This document shows, in pieces, positions 18,699 through 26,740 of a stretch of DNA of 64,000 nt. The stretch spans positions 3,286,001-3,350,000 of the forward strand of contig FNSS01000001.1 in NCBI GenBank assembly GCA_900104855.1. The letters are read 5' to 3'. The position numbers and the translations under genes were made by a program. Origin of the DNA: Rhizobiales bacterium GAS188. GTDB lineage: Bacteria > Pseudomonadota > Alphaproteobacteria > Rhizobiales > Beijerinckiaceae. Numbering within the stretch: position 1 is the first letter of the stretch; each line of letters starts with the position of its first letter. The notes below the pieces were generated by a model. The model was not told the DNA's origin, did no database searches, and worked only from the letters and a program-made list of their open reading frames with translations.

Positions 18699-19472
18699 AT
18701 GCCGGGCTTGATCTCGCTCGCCAATCCGAGCCGCTTCATGGCGCTTGCCGACCGCGTGCTGCCCGCTCTCGGGGCGCTTGCGGCTGCCGGATTCGCGGCG
18801 GGGCTGTATCTATCCTTCACGGCGCCCGAGGATTACCAGCAGGGCGAGACCGTGCGGATCATGTATCTGCATGTGCCCTCGGCCTGGCTGGCGCTCCTGA
18901 TCTACACGCTCATGTCGATCTCGGCGATCGGCGCCCTGGTGTGGCGTCATCCGCTTGCCGAAGTGTCGATGAAGGCCGCGGCTCCCATCGGTTGCGCCTT
19001 CACCTTCCTGTGTCTCGTCACCGGCTCGCTCTGGGGCAAGCCCATGTGGGGCGCCTGGTGGGTCTGGGATGCGCGGCTGACCTCGGTCCTGGTGCTGTTC
19101 CTGATCTATCTCGGCATATTGGCGATCTTCAACGCCATCGAGGATCAAGGCCAGGCGGGGCGGATCGCGGCGATCGCGACGCTCGTCGGCTTCGTCAACA
19201 TCCCGATCGTCAAATTCTCGGTCGAATGGTGGAACACCCTGCATCAGGGCACCTCGATCTTCACCCTCGACGGGCCCAAGATCGCCCCGCAGATCCTCCT
19301 GCCGCTCCTGGTGATGGCGATCGCCTTCACGCTTTTGTTCGCCGCATTGCATCTTGCGGCGATGCGCAACGAGATCCTGCGCCGGCGCCTGCGCCGGCTC
19401 GCCATCCTGGCTGCGGCCGATGCGACACCGCGCCTGCCGATCGCTTCGGTCGAGAGCGGAGCGCGCGCATGA
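18699..19472 (+). CDS. ccmC: Heme exporter membrane protein CcmC
   Basis: Handles heme in the inner membrane and loads it onto CcmE for cytochrome c maturation (System I). The 257-residue protein has six membrane helices and the periplasmic tryptophan-rich motif GKPMWGAWWVWDARLTS, the WWD heme-binding signature. Two conserved histidines flank it (MYLHVPSAW and WWNTLHQG). The start at 18699 gives the normal family length; upstream in-frame sequence belongs to the inverted repeat. Its stop overlaps the ccmD start (ATGA at 19469). ccmA and ccmB, often just upstream, are not here. Confidence 0.95.
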   Translation: MPGLISLANPSRFMALADRVLPALGALAAAGFAAGLYLSFTAPEDYQQGETVRIMYLHVPSAWLALLIYTLMSISAIGALVWRHPLAEVSMKAAAPIGCAFTFLCLVTGSLWGKPMWGAWWVWDARLTSVLVLFLIYLGILAIFNAIEDQGQAGRIAAIATLVGFVNIPIVKFSVEWWNTLHQGTSIFTLDGPKIAPQILLPLLVMAIAFTLLFAALHLAAMRNEILRRRLRRLAILAAADATPRLPIASVESGARA

Positions 19473-19648
19473 GCCTTTTCGATTTGCCGCATATCGGTTT
19501 CGTGATCGCGGCCTATGCGGTCGCCGTCATCGTCGTGGCGCTGCTGATCGGCTCGATCGTCGTCGATCATAGATCCTTGCGCCGGGCGCTCGCCGCCTAT
19601 GCGGCGAAGACGGTGGGCGAGGCCGATCCGGACGGCGTTTCGTCATGA
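19469..19648 (+). CDS. ccmD: Heme exporter protein CcmD
   Basis: A 59-residue single-helix membrane protein needed for release of heme-loaded CcmE from CcmC. It shows the family N-terminus LPHIGFVIAAYAVA, which runs into one membrane helix, then a basic cytosolic tail DHRSLRRALA. It is joined to ccmC by an ATGA overlap at 19469-19472. Its own stop (19646-19648) overlaps another ATG at 19645, the first of the three tandem start-like units before ccmG. Confidence 0.9.
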   Translation: MSLFDLPHIGFVIAAYAVAVIVVALLIGSIVVDHRSLRRALAAYAAKTVGEADPDGVSS

Positions 19649-19675
19649 GCGACGTCCAATGAGCGATGTCCGATG
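19645..19675 (+). promoter_or_regulatory. Chain of ATGA overlaps linking ccmD to ccmG
   Basis: A 14-bp unit beginning ATGAGCGAYGTCC is repeated at 19645, 19659 and 19673. The ATG at 19645 overlaps the ccmD stop and opens a 5-codon frame (MSDVQ) ending in a TGA that overlaps the ATG at 19659. That opens MSDVR, whose TGA overlaps the ATG at 19673, the true ccmG start. Termination-reinitiation could therefore pass a ribosome along the chain. Confidence 0.85.
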
Positions 19676-20251
19676 AGCGATACAACGGCCAAGCCTCGCC
19701 GTTTCTTCGCCAATCCCTGGCTCTTCGCGCCGCTGGCGGTGTTCCTCGGCCTTGCGGCGCTGTTCCTGGCGCGCATCGGGCGAGATCCGGCCGTCCTGCC
19801 CTCGGCTCTGATCGGCGAGCCTGCGCCTGCCTTCAATCTGCCGGGGCTTGCCGGGCTGGCGCGCGACGGCGCTCCGGTCGAGGGATTCGCCGATACCGAT
19901 CTGAAGGTGCCGGGCGGGGCGCTCGTCAACGTCTTCGCCTCCTGGTGCGTGCCCTGTCGCGCCGAGCATCCGGTGCTCATGGAGCTCGCCAAGGACAAGA
20001 GCGTCATGCTGCTCGGCCTCAACCATAAGGACGAGTCCGAGAATGCCAGGCGCTTCCTCGGCACGCTCGGCAATCCCTACCGCAAGGTGGGCGTCGACGG
20101 CTTGGGGCGCACCAGCCTCGATTTCGGCGTCTATGGGGTGCCGGAGACCTTCGCGATCGACGCCGCGGGCCGCATCGTCGCCAAGCATGTCGGCGCCTTG
20201 ACGATGGCCGATGCGCAAGCGCTTCTGCGCCAGGCCCGAGGCAATCGGTAG
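19673..20251 (+). CDS. ccmG: Thiol:disulfide interchange protein CcmG/DsbE
   Basis: A periplasmic membrane-anchored thioredoxin that keeps apocytochrome c cysteines reduced for heme attachment. The 192-residue protein has one N-terminal membrane helix (WLFAPLAVFLGLAALFLA), the active site ASWCVPCRAEHP (CVPC at about residues 90-93), and the DsbE loop GVYGVPETFAID with its cis-proline. Only the ATG at 19673 is in frame; two earlier ATGs at 19645 and 19659 open five-codon frames. It belongs to the ccmC-ccmD-ccmG-moaE run. Confidence 0.96.
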   Translation: MSDTTAKPRRFFANPWLFAPLAVFLGLAALFLARIGRDPAVLPSALIGEPAPAFNLPGLAGLARDGAPVEGFADTDLKVPGGALVNVFASWCVPCRAEHPVLMELAKDKSVMLLGLNHKDESENARRFLGTLGNPYRKVGVDGLGRTSLDFGVYGVPETFAIDAAGRIVAKHVGALTMADAQALLRQARGNR

Positions 20252-20260
20252 GCTCGTCTC

Positions 20261-20722
20261 ATGACGGTTCGCGTGCAATCCGAGGCCTTCGACATCGCGG
20301 CCGAGATCGCGGCCCTGACGCAGGGGCGGCGCGATATCGGCGCGGTCGTTACCTTCACGGGGCTCTGCCGCGACGAGGGCGGAAGGCTCGCGGCCCTCGA
20401 GATCGAGCATTATCCCGGCATGGCCGAGGAGGAGATCGCGCGTGTGGTTGCGCAGGCCGGCGAACGCTGGCCGCTCCAGGGCGTGCGCGTCGTGCACCGC
20501 CATGGCCGCATCGTGCCCGGCGAGGAGATCGTGCTCGTCGTCACCGCCTCGGCGCATCGCCGCGCCGCCTTCGAGGCTGCCGAATTCCTGATGGACTATC
20601 TCAAGGCCCAGGCTCCCTTCTGGAAGAAGGAGCTGCAGCTGTCGGGGGAGGCGGGCGGTTGGGTCGAGGCGAAGGCAGAAGACGCTGCCGATTCCGAAAG
20701 GTGGCGGGGGCAGGGGAGCTAA
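20261..20722 (+). CDS. moaE: Molybdopterin synthase catalytic subunit MoaE
   Basis: Inserts sulfur carried by MoaD into cyclic pyranopterin monophosphate to make molybdopterin. The 153-residue protein shows IGAVVTFTGLCRDEGG, LEIEHYPGMAEEEI, VVHRHGRIVPGEEIVLV, SAHRRAAFEAAEFLMDYLK, and the catalytic lysine in APFWKKE. It starts 9 bp after ccmG and is probably co-transcribed with it. moaD is not visible nearby. The last 20 residues are polar and variable. Confidence 0.96.
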   Translation: MTVRVQSEAFDIAAEIAALTQGRRDIGAVVTFTGLCRDEGGRLAALEIEHYPGMAEEEIARVVAQAGERWPLQGVRVVHRHGRIVPGEEIVLVVTASAHRRAAFEAAEFLMDYLKAQAPFWKKELQLSGEAGGWVEAKAEDAADSERWRGQGS

Positions 20723-20764
20723 GGCTTCCTGCGGGAATAATTGAAGCGCATTCGGCTGAAAGAG

Positions 20765-20820
20765 CCCCCCACCCGTACCCTCCCACCACGAAGCCGTGGG
20801 GGGAGGGTACGGGTGGGGGG
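20765..20820. repeat. 56-bp near-perfect palindrome, family C
   Basis: CCCCCCACCCGTACCCTCCC pairs with GGGAGGGTACGGGTGGGGGG across a centre of about 16 bp. The same arms occur at 58855-58985 with a longer centre. It follows moaE and precedes the NDUFA9-like gene, so it could serve as the operon's terminator or 3' stabiliser, although no T-run follows. Confidence 0.85.
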
Positions 20821-20913
20821 GCGTCTCTCCCGGACGCGGCCCCAAGCTCACCAAGCCGGCGCTGGACCCACGCTCCGGCATTGATTAGATGAGCCATCTG
20901 ACCGGCCGGGACA

Positions 20914-21924
20914 ATGCGCATGGCGAATGAAGCAATCGGGATGTCATCGAAGATCGTAACGGTCTTCGGGGGATCGGGCTTCCTTGGCCGGCATGTCGTG
21001 CAGGCCCTGGCGCGGCGCGGCTATCGCGTCCGTCCCGCGGTGCGCCGGCCCGATCTCGCCGGCTTCCTGCAGCCGCTCGGCAATGTCGGCCAGGTGATGC
21101 CGGTGCAGGCCAATCTGCGCTACCCCTGGTCGGTCGAGAAGGCGACGGAAGGCGCGAGCGCGGTCGTCAACCTGGTCGGAATCCTGGCCGCCAAGGGCCG
21201 CCAGACCTTCGAGGCGGTGCAGGATGCGGGCGCGCGCGCCGTCGCCGCGGCAGCCGCCACGTATGGGGCGCGGCTCATCCAGGTCTCGGCCATCGGCGCC
21301 GATCCGCAGGGCAAGACCGCCTATCAACGCACCAAGGCCGCCGGCGAGGCGGCGGCGCTCGCCGTCCCGGGCGCCGTGGTGTTGCGCCCCTCCATCATCT
21401 TCGGCCCGGAGGATGATTTCTTCAACCGTTTCGCGGGGCTGGCGCGTCTGTTGCCGGTGATGCCGCTGATCGGCGGGGGCGCCACCAAGTTCCAGCCGGT
21501 CTTCGTCGGCGATGTGGCCGAGACGATCGCGCGCGCCGTCGACGGCTCGATCGCGGGCGGCAAGGTCTATGAGCTCGGCGGCCCGCAGGTCGCGAGCCTC
21601 AAGGAGATCATGAGTTACGTGCTCGCTGAGACCGCCCGCAGCCGGCCCATGCTGCAGCTGCCTTTCGCGGCGGCGCATGCCCAGGCCGCCGTGATGGAGG
21701 TCGTCGACATGCTGACCTTCGGCAAGCTGCCGCGTCCGCTGATGATCACGCGCGACCAGCTGCGCATGCTCGAGCGCGACAACGTCGTCTCCGAGGCGGC
21801 GAAGGCCGAGGGCCGCACGCTCGACGGCATCGGCATCGCGCCGACCGCCTATGAGGCGATCGTGCCTTCCTATCTGTGGCGCTTCCGTCCCTACGGCCAG
21901 TTCGAGAAGACCCGCGAAGCCTGA
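20914..21924 (+). CDS. NDUFA9-like NAD(P)-binding protein
   Basis: An atypical short-chain dehydrogenase fold, about 336 residues, matching the family related to the NDUFA9 accessory subunit of respiratory complex I. The N-terminal Rossmann motif is VTVFGGSGFLGRHVVQAL. Later segments are VNLVGILAAKGRQTFEAV, LIQVSAIGADP, YQRTKAAGEAA and VVLRPSIIFGPEDDFFNRF, the latter typical of the family. In alphaproteobacteria such proteins may assist complex I or quinone synthesis. The start may be 20914, 20920 or 20941; I kept the longest. No complex I genes are nearby. Confidence 0.85.
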   Translation: MRMANEAIGMSSKIVTVFGGSGFLGRHVVQALARRGYRVRPAVRRPDLAGFLQPLGNVGQVMPVQANLRYPWSVEKATEGASAVVNLVGILAAKGRQTFEAVQDAGARAVAAAAATYGARLIQVSAIGADPQGKTAYQRTKAAGEAAALAVPGAVVLRPSIIFGPEDDFFNRFAGLARLLPVMPLIGGGATKFQPVFVGDVAETIARAVDGSIAGGKVYELGGPQVASLKEIMSYVLAETARSRPMLQLPFAAAHAQAAVMEVVDMLTFGKLPRPLMITRDQLRMLERDNVVSEAAKAEGRTLDGIGIAPTAYEAIVPSYLWRFRPYGQFEKTREA

Positions 21925-21944
21925 TTTCGCCCAACGAGCATTCG

Positions 21945-22700
21945 ATGGAAGCAGCCCTCGCCCTTCCGGATTTCGGATACCGCTATATCCCCGGCCCCTT
22001 CCAGTATTCGGCCGGGGTGGCGGCGCTCGACGGTCATCGCATCGAAAGGCTGCGCTTTGCCAGCCCCGTGCCGCTCGAAGAGGGTTTTGCTCGGATCGAG
22101 CGCTATCTGGGTGAGGCCAGGCTGAAGCTCACCGCCTTCTGCGCCTGCGAGCTGCGCTCGCCCGCCCCCTTCACGGATGACGGTTTTCGCGCCTTCAACC
22201 GCCTCTATGTCGGCACGCTCGAACGCTGGGGGATCATGAAGGGCGAGGCGAACCCGGTGGCGCGCAGCAATGTCTGTCCGGCCATCGACCCGCCCTCATC
22301 GCCGAGCTTCCACGCCTTCAGCATCGCGGTGCCGTGCTCGCAGAAGGTCAAAAGCTTCGTCATCGCGGGCAGCGGCGAGGCGCAGGAAGGGGCAGGCCCC
22401 TACAGCGCCAAGACCATCCGCTACCGCGACACGAGCGCCGGCGCCATGCGCGAGAAGGCCGTGTTCGTGCTGCAACAGATGGAAAAGCGCATGGCGGCGC
22501 TCGCGGCGAGCTGGGCCGACACCAGCGCCGCCCAAGTCTATACCGTGCATGACCTGCACGGCTTCCTCGCCGAGGAGATCGTGGCGCGCGGTGCCGCCCA
22601 CCACGGGTTGACCTGGCATTTCGCGCGGCCGCCCATCATCGATCTCGAATATGAGATGGATTGCCGCGGCGTGCCGCTCGACAGGGTGCTTCCGGCGTGA
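21945..22700 (+). CDS. Conserved protein of unknown function
   Basis: A 251-residue soluble protein that I do not recognise with confidence. It begins MEAALALPDFGYRYIPGPFQ. It contains several conserved-looking motifs (FCACELRSPAPFTDDGFRAFNRLYV, ARSNVCPAIDPPSSPSFHAF) and a cysteine-rich middle, and ends DLEYEMDCRGVPLDRVL. A segment like VARSNVCP with a preceding LERWGI has a faint resemblance to RidA-type deaminase folds, but this is not a call. It starts 20 bp after the NDUFA9-like gene and ends 11 bp before the convergent aspartate dehydrogenase. Confidence 0.75.
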   Translation: MEAALALPDFGYRYIPGPFQYSAGVAALDGHRIERLRFASPVPLEEGFARIERYLGEARLKLTAFCACELRSPAPFTDDGFRAFNRLYVGTLERWGIMKGEANPVARSNVCPAIDPPSSPSFHAFSIAVPCSQKVKSFVIAGSGEAQEGAGPYSAKTIRYRDTSAGAMREKAVFVLQQMEKRMAALAASWADTSAAQVYTVHDLHGFLAEEIVARGAAHHGLTWHFARPPIIDLEYEMDCRGVPLDRVLPA

Positions 22701-22711
22701 TGCGCCGGCAC

Positions 22712-23524
22712 TTAGGTCCCGACCGCGAGCGGGGCTCGCAGCTTGCGCAACAGGGCGATCACCGATTGCGCCGTGATCTTGCCGGTGCGCGGGTTCTCGC
22801 TCGGCACGCCCGCGATTGTCATCGAGAAGCTCGCAGCGTCGCTCTCGACCTCGATCAGATGCGTATTGCGGCTGATGGTCGGATCGGCCCAGATGGCGAT
22901 GCGGGTGCGGTCGGCGCCGATGCCGGCGAGCGACAAAGCGACCGCCACATTCACATTGGCCGGGAAGCCGCGCGCCGCCTCGCGGGCGCTGCCCTCGAAG
23001 ACCCTGACCGGCTCGGTCGCCTGCGAGACGTCGATGCCGTTCTGGACGAGGTAAGGCGCGCCTGCGAGGCCGGCGGGCGGCTTGCGGCTGGTCATGGTCA
23101 CCGAGGCGATCTTGCCCTCGGCCGCCGCCAGCACGGCATCGAGGCCGATGAGCGCGCCGGTCGGCACCAGGATGCGCCCGCCATGGGCGCGCGCCAGGTG
23201 GACGAGATGCTCGTTATCCAGAAGCGCGCCGCAGCTCAGTACCACGAGCATGCGTCCGGCCCGCAGCGCCGGCTCGGCGATCGAGGCGAGGATGGCGGCG
23301 GGCGCGCATTCGACGATCAGATCGGCATGGTCCGGCAGCTCGGCGATCGGCACGACTGCGGGAGTCGCACCGTCCGGCAGGGTGGCGCGCACGCGTTCCG
23401 CATCGCGCGACGCGATGGCGGCGAGGCTGAGCCCGTCGATGCCGCGATGCAGCGCAAGCGCCAGATTGCGTCCGACAGCGCCGAAGCCCGCAATACCGAT
23501 TCGCAAATTTTGTTGAGATTCCAT
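22712..23524 (-). CDS. nadX: L-aspartate dehydrogenase
   Basis: Oxidises L-aspartate to iminoaspartate with NAD(P), either for NAD synthesis or aspartate catabolism. The 270-residue length fits the family. The N-terminal Rossmann motif is RIGIAGFGAVGRNLALAL. The middle domain has VLSCGALLD and PTGALIGLDAV. The C-terminal catalytic segment ADPTISRNTHLIEVES carries the conserved Asn-X-His. Start ATG 23524; another in-frame ATG six codons upstream is possible. nadA and nadC are not adjacent, so a role in a catabolic route is equally possible. Confidence 0.9.
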   Translation of the reverse strand: MESQQNLRIGIAGFGAVGRNLALALHRGIDGLSLAAIASRDAERVRATLPDGATPAVVPIAELPDHADLIVECAPAAILASIAEPALRAGRMLVVLSCGALLDNEHLVHLARAHGGRILVPTGALIGLDAVLAAAEGKIASVTMTSRKPPAGLAGAPYLVQNGIDVSQATEPVRVFEGSAREAARGFPANVNVAVALSLAGIGADRTRIAIWADPTISRNTHLIEVESDAASFSMTIAGVPSENPRTGKITAQSVIALLRKLRAPLAVGT

Positions 23525-23704
23525 AGCCGACAAGGATGACATGGGGGGCCGCTCGGCCCCATATGCGTCGAGACACGCAATATGGCTAGACGTAATCTTG
23601 CCCAACTTGCCGAACTTTCTATGCGTGCGTCGGATTCTGGTGCGCATCTTGCAGCGCCAGGTTCCGCGGTGTGAAGAGGGCTCGTGCACCTGACGGAGGG
23701 GTCC

Positions 23705-24268
23705 ATGCATTTGAGCAAGGCTGGTTATTATGCGGACTTTGTCGTTTACCCAGTGCTGATCCTGTCCCTGTTGGGATATCAGCTCGTGCAGATCGGGGCC
23801 GGCGCCGTGCGGCTCGCCACGCTCGTCGTCGTGTGCCTCGCGGGCGTCTGCCTCTGGACCCTGACTGAATATGTGCTGCATCGCTATGTGCTGCATCACG
23901 TGCCGATCGTGCATGACATGCATGAAGCCCATCACGCCGACCCTGCGGCGCTGGTCGGCACGCCGAGCTGGCTCAGCGCGCTGCTCTTCATGCTGACGGC
24001 CTTTCTGCCCGCCCGCTGGGCCTTCGGGTTGGAGGCGGCGAGCGCGCTCACGGCCGGAATGATGCTCGGCTATCTGTGCTATGTCGGCGTGCACCATGTC
24101 ACTCATCATTGGCGCCTGGTGCCGGGCTCATGGCTCTATGGGCTCAAGCACCGGCATCAGCGGCACCATTACGCCAAGACGCCCGGCAATTTCGGCGTCA
24201 CCACGAGGTTCTGGGACCGGGTGTTCGGGACCAGCCTCGACTCGGGCATGAGGCAAGGCAGATCGTGA
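23705..24268 (+). CDS. Fatty acid hydroxylase / sterol desaturase family protein
   Basis: A 187-residue integral membrane di-iron enzyme candidate that would hydroxylate or desaturate a lipid using O2. Four membrane helices surround the histidine clusters: TEYVLHRYVLHH, HDMHEAHHAD, HHVTHHWR and KHRHQRHHYAKT. These match the HX3-4H, HX2-3HH pattern of the superfamily. The substrate (carotenoid, fatty acid or sterol-like lipid) cannot be deduced. It is divergent from nadX. Start ATG 23705; an ATG seven codons upstream at 23684 is also possible. Confidence 0.87.
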   Translation: MHLSKAGYYADFVVYPVLILSLLGYQLVQIGAGAVRLATLVVVCLAGVCLWTLTEYVLHRYVLHHVPIVHDMHEAHHADPAALVGTPSWLSALLFMLTAFLPARWAFGLEAASALTAGMMLGYLCYVGVHHVTHHWRLVPGSWLYGLKHRHQRHHYAKTPGNFGVTTRFWDRVFGTSLDSGMRQGRS

Positions 24269-24273
24269 CGCAC

Positions 24274-24316
24274 TGGGACCGCGGGCGTCCTCGCCCGCTC
24301 TTGCGAACGGCGAGGC
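24274..24316 (+). repeat. Family D repeat, left copy before HTH gene
   Basis: TGGGACCGCGGGCGTCCTCG and onward for 43 bp. It is nearly identical to 24667-24709 in the same orientation, so the HTH gene is bracketed by direct repeats. Confidence 0.85.
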
Positions 24317-24332
24317 CGGCTCGCCTCCAAGC

Positions 24333-24659
24333 ATGGCGAAGAAAATGAAGCATGACTGGAGCCGCGCGGATGCTATGACCGACGAGGAAGTCCATGCTGC
24401 AGCGCTTGCAGATCCCGATGCGCAACCCCTGACGCCGGAACGGCTGGCGGGCATGAAGCGTACGCCGCAGGTGCGGATCATCCGCCGCGCTCTGGGCCTC
24501 TCACAAGAGGATTTTGCGGCGCGGTTTCACATTCCGCTCGGTACGTTGCGCGATTGGGAACAGGCTCGCAAGGATCCCGACGCAGCGGCCCGTGCCTATC
24601 TCACCGTGATTGCCCGCAATCCCGAGGCGGTCAGCAAGGCCTTGCAGCCGACGCCGTGA
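24333..24659 (+). CDS. HTH antitoxin-like protein, no adjacent toxin
   Basis: A 108-residue DNA-binding protein. The N-terminal 40 residues are acidic and probably flexible (MTDEEVHAAALADPDAQPL). Residues 45-100 are an XRE-type helix-turn-helix: VRIIRRALGLSQEDFAARFHIPLGTLRDWEQARKDP. This arrangement matches the COG2944-type antitoxins often paired with BrnT-like or other small toxins placed just upstream. Here only 64 bp separate it from the preceding gene and hold a repeat, so no toxin gene is present. It may be an orphan antitoxin or a free-standing regulator. Confidence 0.85.
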   Translation: MAKKMKHDWSRADAMTDEEVHAAALADPDAQPLTPERLAGMKRTPQVRIIRRALGLSQEDFAARFHIPLGTLRDWEQARKDPDAAARAYLTVIARNPEAVSKALQPTP

Positions 24660-24666
24660 GAGCGGC

Positions 24667-24750
24667 TGGGACCGCGGGCGTCCCGCCCGCACTTGCGAAC
24701 GGCGCGGCGCCCACGTTGGAAGGAAGGGCGACCAAGATGGTCGCGGTCCC
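24667..24750 (+). repeat. Full-length family D element, 83 bp
   Basis: GGGACCGCG at the left end and CGCGGTCCC at the right end form terminal inverted repeats. Internal parts GGGCGTCCCGCCCGC and GACCAAGATGGTC make two further hairpins. A second full copy is at 50432-50515. Partial copies lie at 24274-24316, 50396-50422 and 52319-52347. The size and inverted ends resemble a small non-autonomous mobile element. Confidence 0.85.
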
Positions 24751-24764
24751 GCGGCGCTCATCGC

Positions 24765-26723
24765 TCAGATCAGCGACCAGTTCGCCGAGATCGGCATCTG
24801 CTTCCTCTGCCGCAATTGCGCCAGTGCCGCCATGCGCACCGGCGCGTTGGGCGCGCCATAGAGATCATAGCCGCCCTTGCGCTGCATGATCTCGAAATAG
24901 AAGCGGTCCTCGAAAGGCTCGCTGTAGACCTGGAAGAACTCCGCCTCGCCGACGCGGTCATAGAGGATGCCGCTCAACCGCAGCCTGTCGATGAGATCAC
25001 CGGGCAAAGCGAGGCGAGCCGCGAGATCATCGTAATAATTCGCCGGGATCGGCAGGAGCGGCACGCCGCGCCGCCGTAGCGTTTCGGCCGAGGCGAAGAT
25101 ATCCGTGCTCTCCAAGGCGATATGGTGGACGCCGGCGCCGGCGAAGGTCGAGACCGAGCGCGCCGTCGCGGTGTTGCGGCTCTGCGAGACGTTCAAGGGG
25201 AAGCGCAAGGCCCGATTGGCGCTCGCCACCGCCCGGCTTTGCACGAGGCCATAAGGATCGGGCAGCTCGACGGCCGCTTCCGGCTCGAGGCCGAGCACGG
25301 AGCGGAAGAACAGGATCCAGGAATCGAGCTGGCCTTCCGGCAGAGCCTGGGCGATGTGGTCGATCCGGTAGAGCAAGGCTTGCGCCGGCGCGTCGCGCAG
25401 GCTCGCATCGATGATGAAATCGGTGTCGAGGCCATGCGCCAGCTCGCCCCGGTCGGCGACGAAATAGAACAGCCCCCCATCCGGCGAACGGATGGCCGGT
25501 ATGCGCAGCTCGTTCGGGCCGACCCGCCCGTCATAGCGCTTCGCCCCGAAAGCCTCGGCCCGGCTCAGTGCCTGCATCTCGTCATCGGCGCTGAGCGCGA
25601 TGGCGCAGATCGAGGGCCCGTGCATGAGGAAGTATGAATGCGCGAAGGAGTCCTTCTCGGCATTGACCACGAGGTTGATGCCGCCCTGCTGATAGAGCAC
25701 CACGTCCTTGCTGCGATGGCGGCCTGCATGCAGGAAACCGAGCTTGACCAGGAGCTCGTCGAGGGCTGCCTGGGAATTGCTGTCGACGGCGAATTCGACG
25801 AAGGACGTGCCCTTGAACACCGGCGCCGGCGGCGGGTCGAACAATTCCACCCGCCGGTGGCGCGGCTTCGCCATGGCCGCAGCGTCGCGGACCGGGTGCG
25901 GCGCCTCGAGCCTGGCGCGGGTGCGCTCCTCGATGAAGAGCAGCGAGCGCATGCCGTCGGCGGCGTTCTGGCGCGTGGGCGCGGCGCGAAAATCGTCGTT
26001 GAAGATCTCGAGCGATAGCGGGCCGCTATAGCCGGCTTCGAGCACGGCGCTGAGAAAACCCGAAATGTCGAGATCGCCTTGGCCCGGAAAGCAGCGGAAA
26101 TGCCGGCTCCAGGACAGGACGTCCATGGACAGGCGCGGCGCATCGGCGAGCTGCACGAAGAAGATGCGCTCGCCCGGGATGGCGGCGATGGCGCCAAGGT
26201 CGTCCTTGATCGCCAAGGTGTGGAAGCTGTCGAGGATCAGCCCGAGATGCGGGTGGGCCGCCTTCTCCACCAGTCGCCAGGCATGGGCATAACTGTTGAC
26301 GCGCGCTCCCCAGGCGAGCGCCTCATAGCCGATGCGCAGCCGGCGTTTGGCGGCGCGCTCGGCGAGCTCACGCAGTTGCGCCGTGGCGCGTGCATCATCG
26401 TCGAGCGTCGTCTGCGCCACATTGGAACAGACCAGGAGCAGCGGCGCGCCGAGCTCCTGCATCAGGTCGAATTTGCGCTCCGCCCGGTCGAGATTGCGGG
26501 CGAACAGATCGTCCGGCACCCCTTCGAAATCGCGGAAGGGCTGGAACAGGGCGATCTCGAGCCCGAGATCCGAGGCGAATTGCCGGACCGCCTTGGCCTG
26601 CCCGTCGAAGAACAAGAGATCATTCTCGAAGATCTCGACCGCGTCGAAACGGGCTGCCGCCGCGGCTTCGAGCTTCTCGGGCAGCGTGCCGCTCAACGAG
26701 ACGGTGGCGATCGAACGGCGCAT
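24765..26723 (-). CDS. quiC: 3-Dehydroshikimate dehydratase fused to HPPD-like domain
   Basis: Converts 3-dehydroshikimate to protocatechuate, opening quinate and shikimate to the beta-ketoadipate route. It has 652 residues in two halves. Residues 1-275 are a TIM barrel like AsbF, with predicted metal and catalytic residues E134 (GYEALAW), D165 and H168 (LDSFHTL), Q191 (FVQLAD) and E239 (LEIFND). Residues 300-640 are two VOC modules of 4-hydroxyphenylpyruvate dioxygenase type, with an apparent intact His-His-Glu triad (RIDHIAQAL, GVHHIALES, FYFEIMQRKG). Fusions of this kind (QuiC1, QsuB) are known; the job of the second half is unclear. It is divergent from the GntR regulator, and an operator-like motif at 26741-26765 sits just upstream of its start. 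Confidence 0.88.
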   Translation of the reverse strand: MRRSIATVSLSGTLPEKLEAAAAARFDAVEIFENDLLFFDGQAKAVRQFASDLGLEIALFQPFRDFEGVPDDLFARNLDRAERKFDLMQELGAPLLLVCSNVAQTTLDDDARATAQLRELAERAAKRRLRIGYEALAWGARVNSYAHAWRLVEKAAHPHLGLILDSFHTLAIKDDLGAIAAIPGERIFFVQLADAPRLSMDVLSWSRHFRCFPGQGDLDISGFLSAVLEAGYSGPLSLEIFNDDFRAAPTRQNAADGMRSLLFIEERTRARLEAPHPVRDAAAMAKPRHRRVELFDPPPAPVFKGTSFVEFAVDSNSQAALDELLVKLGFLHAGRHRSKDVVLYQQGGINLVVNAEKDSFAHSYFLMHGPSICAIALSADDEMQALSRAEAFGAKRYDGRVGPNELRIPAIRSPDGGLFYFVADRGELAHGLDTDFIIDASLRDAPAQALLYRIDHIAQALPEGQLDSWILFFRSVLGLEPEAAVELPDPYGLVQSRAVASANRALRFPLNVSQSRNTATARSVSTFAGAGVHHIALESTDIFASAETLRRRGVPLLPIPANYYDDLAARLALPGDLIDRLRLSGILYDRVGEAEFFQVYSEPFEDRFYFEIMQRKGGYDLYGAPNAPVRMAALAQLRQRKQMPISANWSLI

Positions 26724-26740
26724 CGGCGTCTCCTGACTCT

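Noticed and set aside
22712-24109. Extended start for the aspartate dehydrogenase frame (465 codons)
   Set aside because: The extra N-terminal part is antisense to the sterol-desaturase-like gene and unlike any family member.
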